Origin: UM-FILTER-47-13 sp964445195
GTDB lineage: Bacteria; Pseudomonadota; Alphaproteobacteria; Micavibrionales; Micavibrionaceae
Assembly (NCBI GenBank): GCA_964445195.1
Contig: CAYUKA010000019.1
Coordinates: 1 to 40,792 of the forward strand
Direction of reading: 5' to 3'
Length of the DNA: 40,792 nucleotides
The position numbers were made by a program, and so were the translations under genes. Below are positions 40,762 to 40,792 of the stretch, in pieces. Below the pieces are notes generated by a model, which did not search any database, was not told the DNA's origin, and saw only the letters and a list, made by a program, of their open reading frames with translations. Numbering within the stretch: position 1 is the first letter of the stretch; each line of letters begins with the position of its first letter.

Positions 40762-40792
40762 CTGGCAGGGTGGTCGTGGAAAGATCACAGAG

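Noticed and set aside
39724..40788. 354-aa minus-strand frame
   Set aside because: Antisense to the UbiH-like gene, whose FAD motifs are clear.
1..40792. CRISPR array, tRNA, rRNA, integrase or transposase genes
   Set aside because: None could be seen: no regularly spaced repeats, no cloverleaf-like stretch with CCA-type ends, and no protein with such motifs.

Overview
This is a GC-rich chromosomal window, almost fully coding, from an alphaproteobacterium. Pointers to that class are the FYDLN-acid zinc-ribbon protein (TIGR02300-like), ubiquinone and SCO1/COX-type respiration genes, a DUF3108 protein, and the rpmH-rnpA-yidD-yidC-engB order. The genus cannot be read from the sequence; a free-living Rhodospirillales- or Micavibrionales-like bacterium is a reasonable guess. 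There are no tRNA or rRNA genes, CRISPR arrays, transposases or phage genes.

Layout. 1-3.2 kb: 3' part of nrdB (class Ia ribonucleotide reductase beta), a translationally coupled pair of unknown genes, and a ferritin-like di-iron protein. 3.4-7.2 kb: PhoH-like ATPase, an 80-bp palindromic repeat, L-lactate dehydrogenase, SCO1, SCP2-domain protein and panC. 7.2-16.2 kb: a fatty-acid beta-oxidation block (acyl-CoA dehydrogenase, bifunctional hydroxyacyl-CoA dehydrogenase/enoyl-CoA hydratase, thiolase), with two tandem uncharacterised paralogues between the last two. 16.2-19.8 kb: FYDLN-acid protein, an EEVSWGQ membrane protein, an unknown protein and a divergent J-domain-like protein. 19.8-25.3 kb: glmS, a small lipoprotein, glmU, DUF3108 and a FemAB/GNAT-type protein, that is, cell-envelope precursor functions. 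25.4-27.4 kb: dapD-dapE for lysine and diaminopimelate. 27.4-33 kb: PRC-barrel protein, truA, a metalloprotease-like protein, and fmt-def-rmuC. 33-37.4 kb: a pilin-like protein carrying an inserted repeat, then the rpmH-rnpA-yidD-yidC-engB run. 37.6-40.8 kb: an unknown protein with a structured upstream region, an outer-membrane beta-barrel, a P-II signalling protein with an unusual T-loop, and a UbiH/COQ6-type monooxygenase.

Most genes are housekeeping. The less ordinary content is: (i) the paralogue pair inside the beta-oxidation block and the J-domain-like protein nearby; (ii) an apparent promoter-hairpin-terminator unit (candidate small RNA or attenuated leader) upstream of truA; (iii) two copies of a dispersed palindromic element, one read in frame as part of a protein; (iv) clustered dyads and direct repeats upstream of the thiolase, the pilin-like gene and the unknown gene at 37.7 kb; (v) an acidic, divergent P-II T-loop. 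No clear new defence or mobile system is visible.
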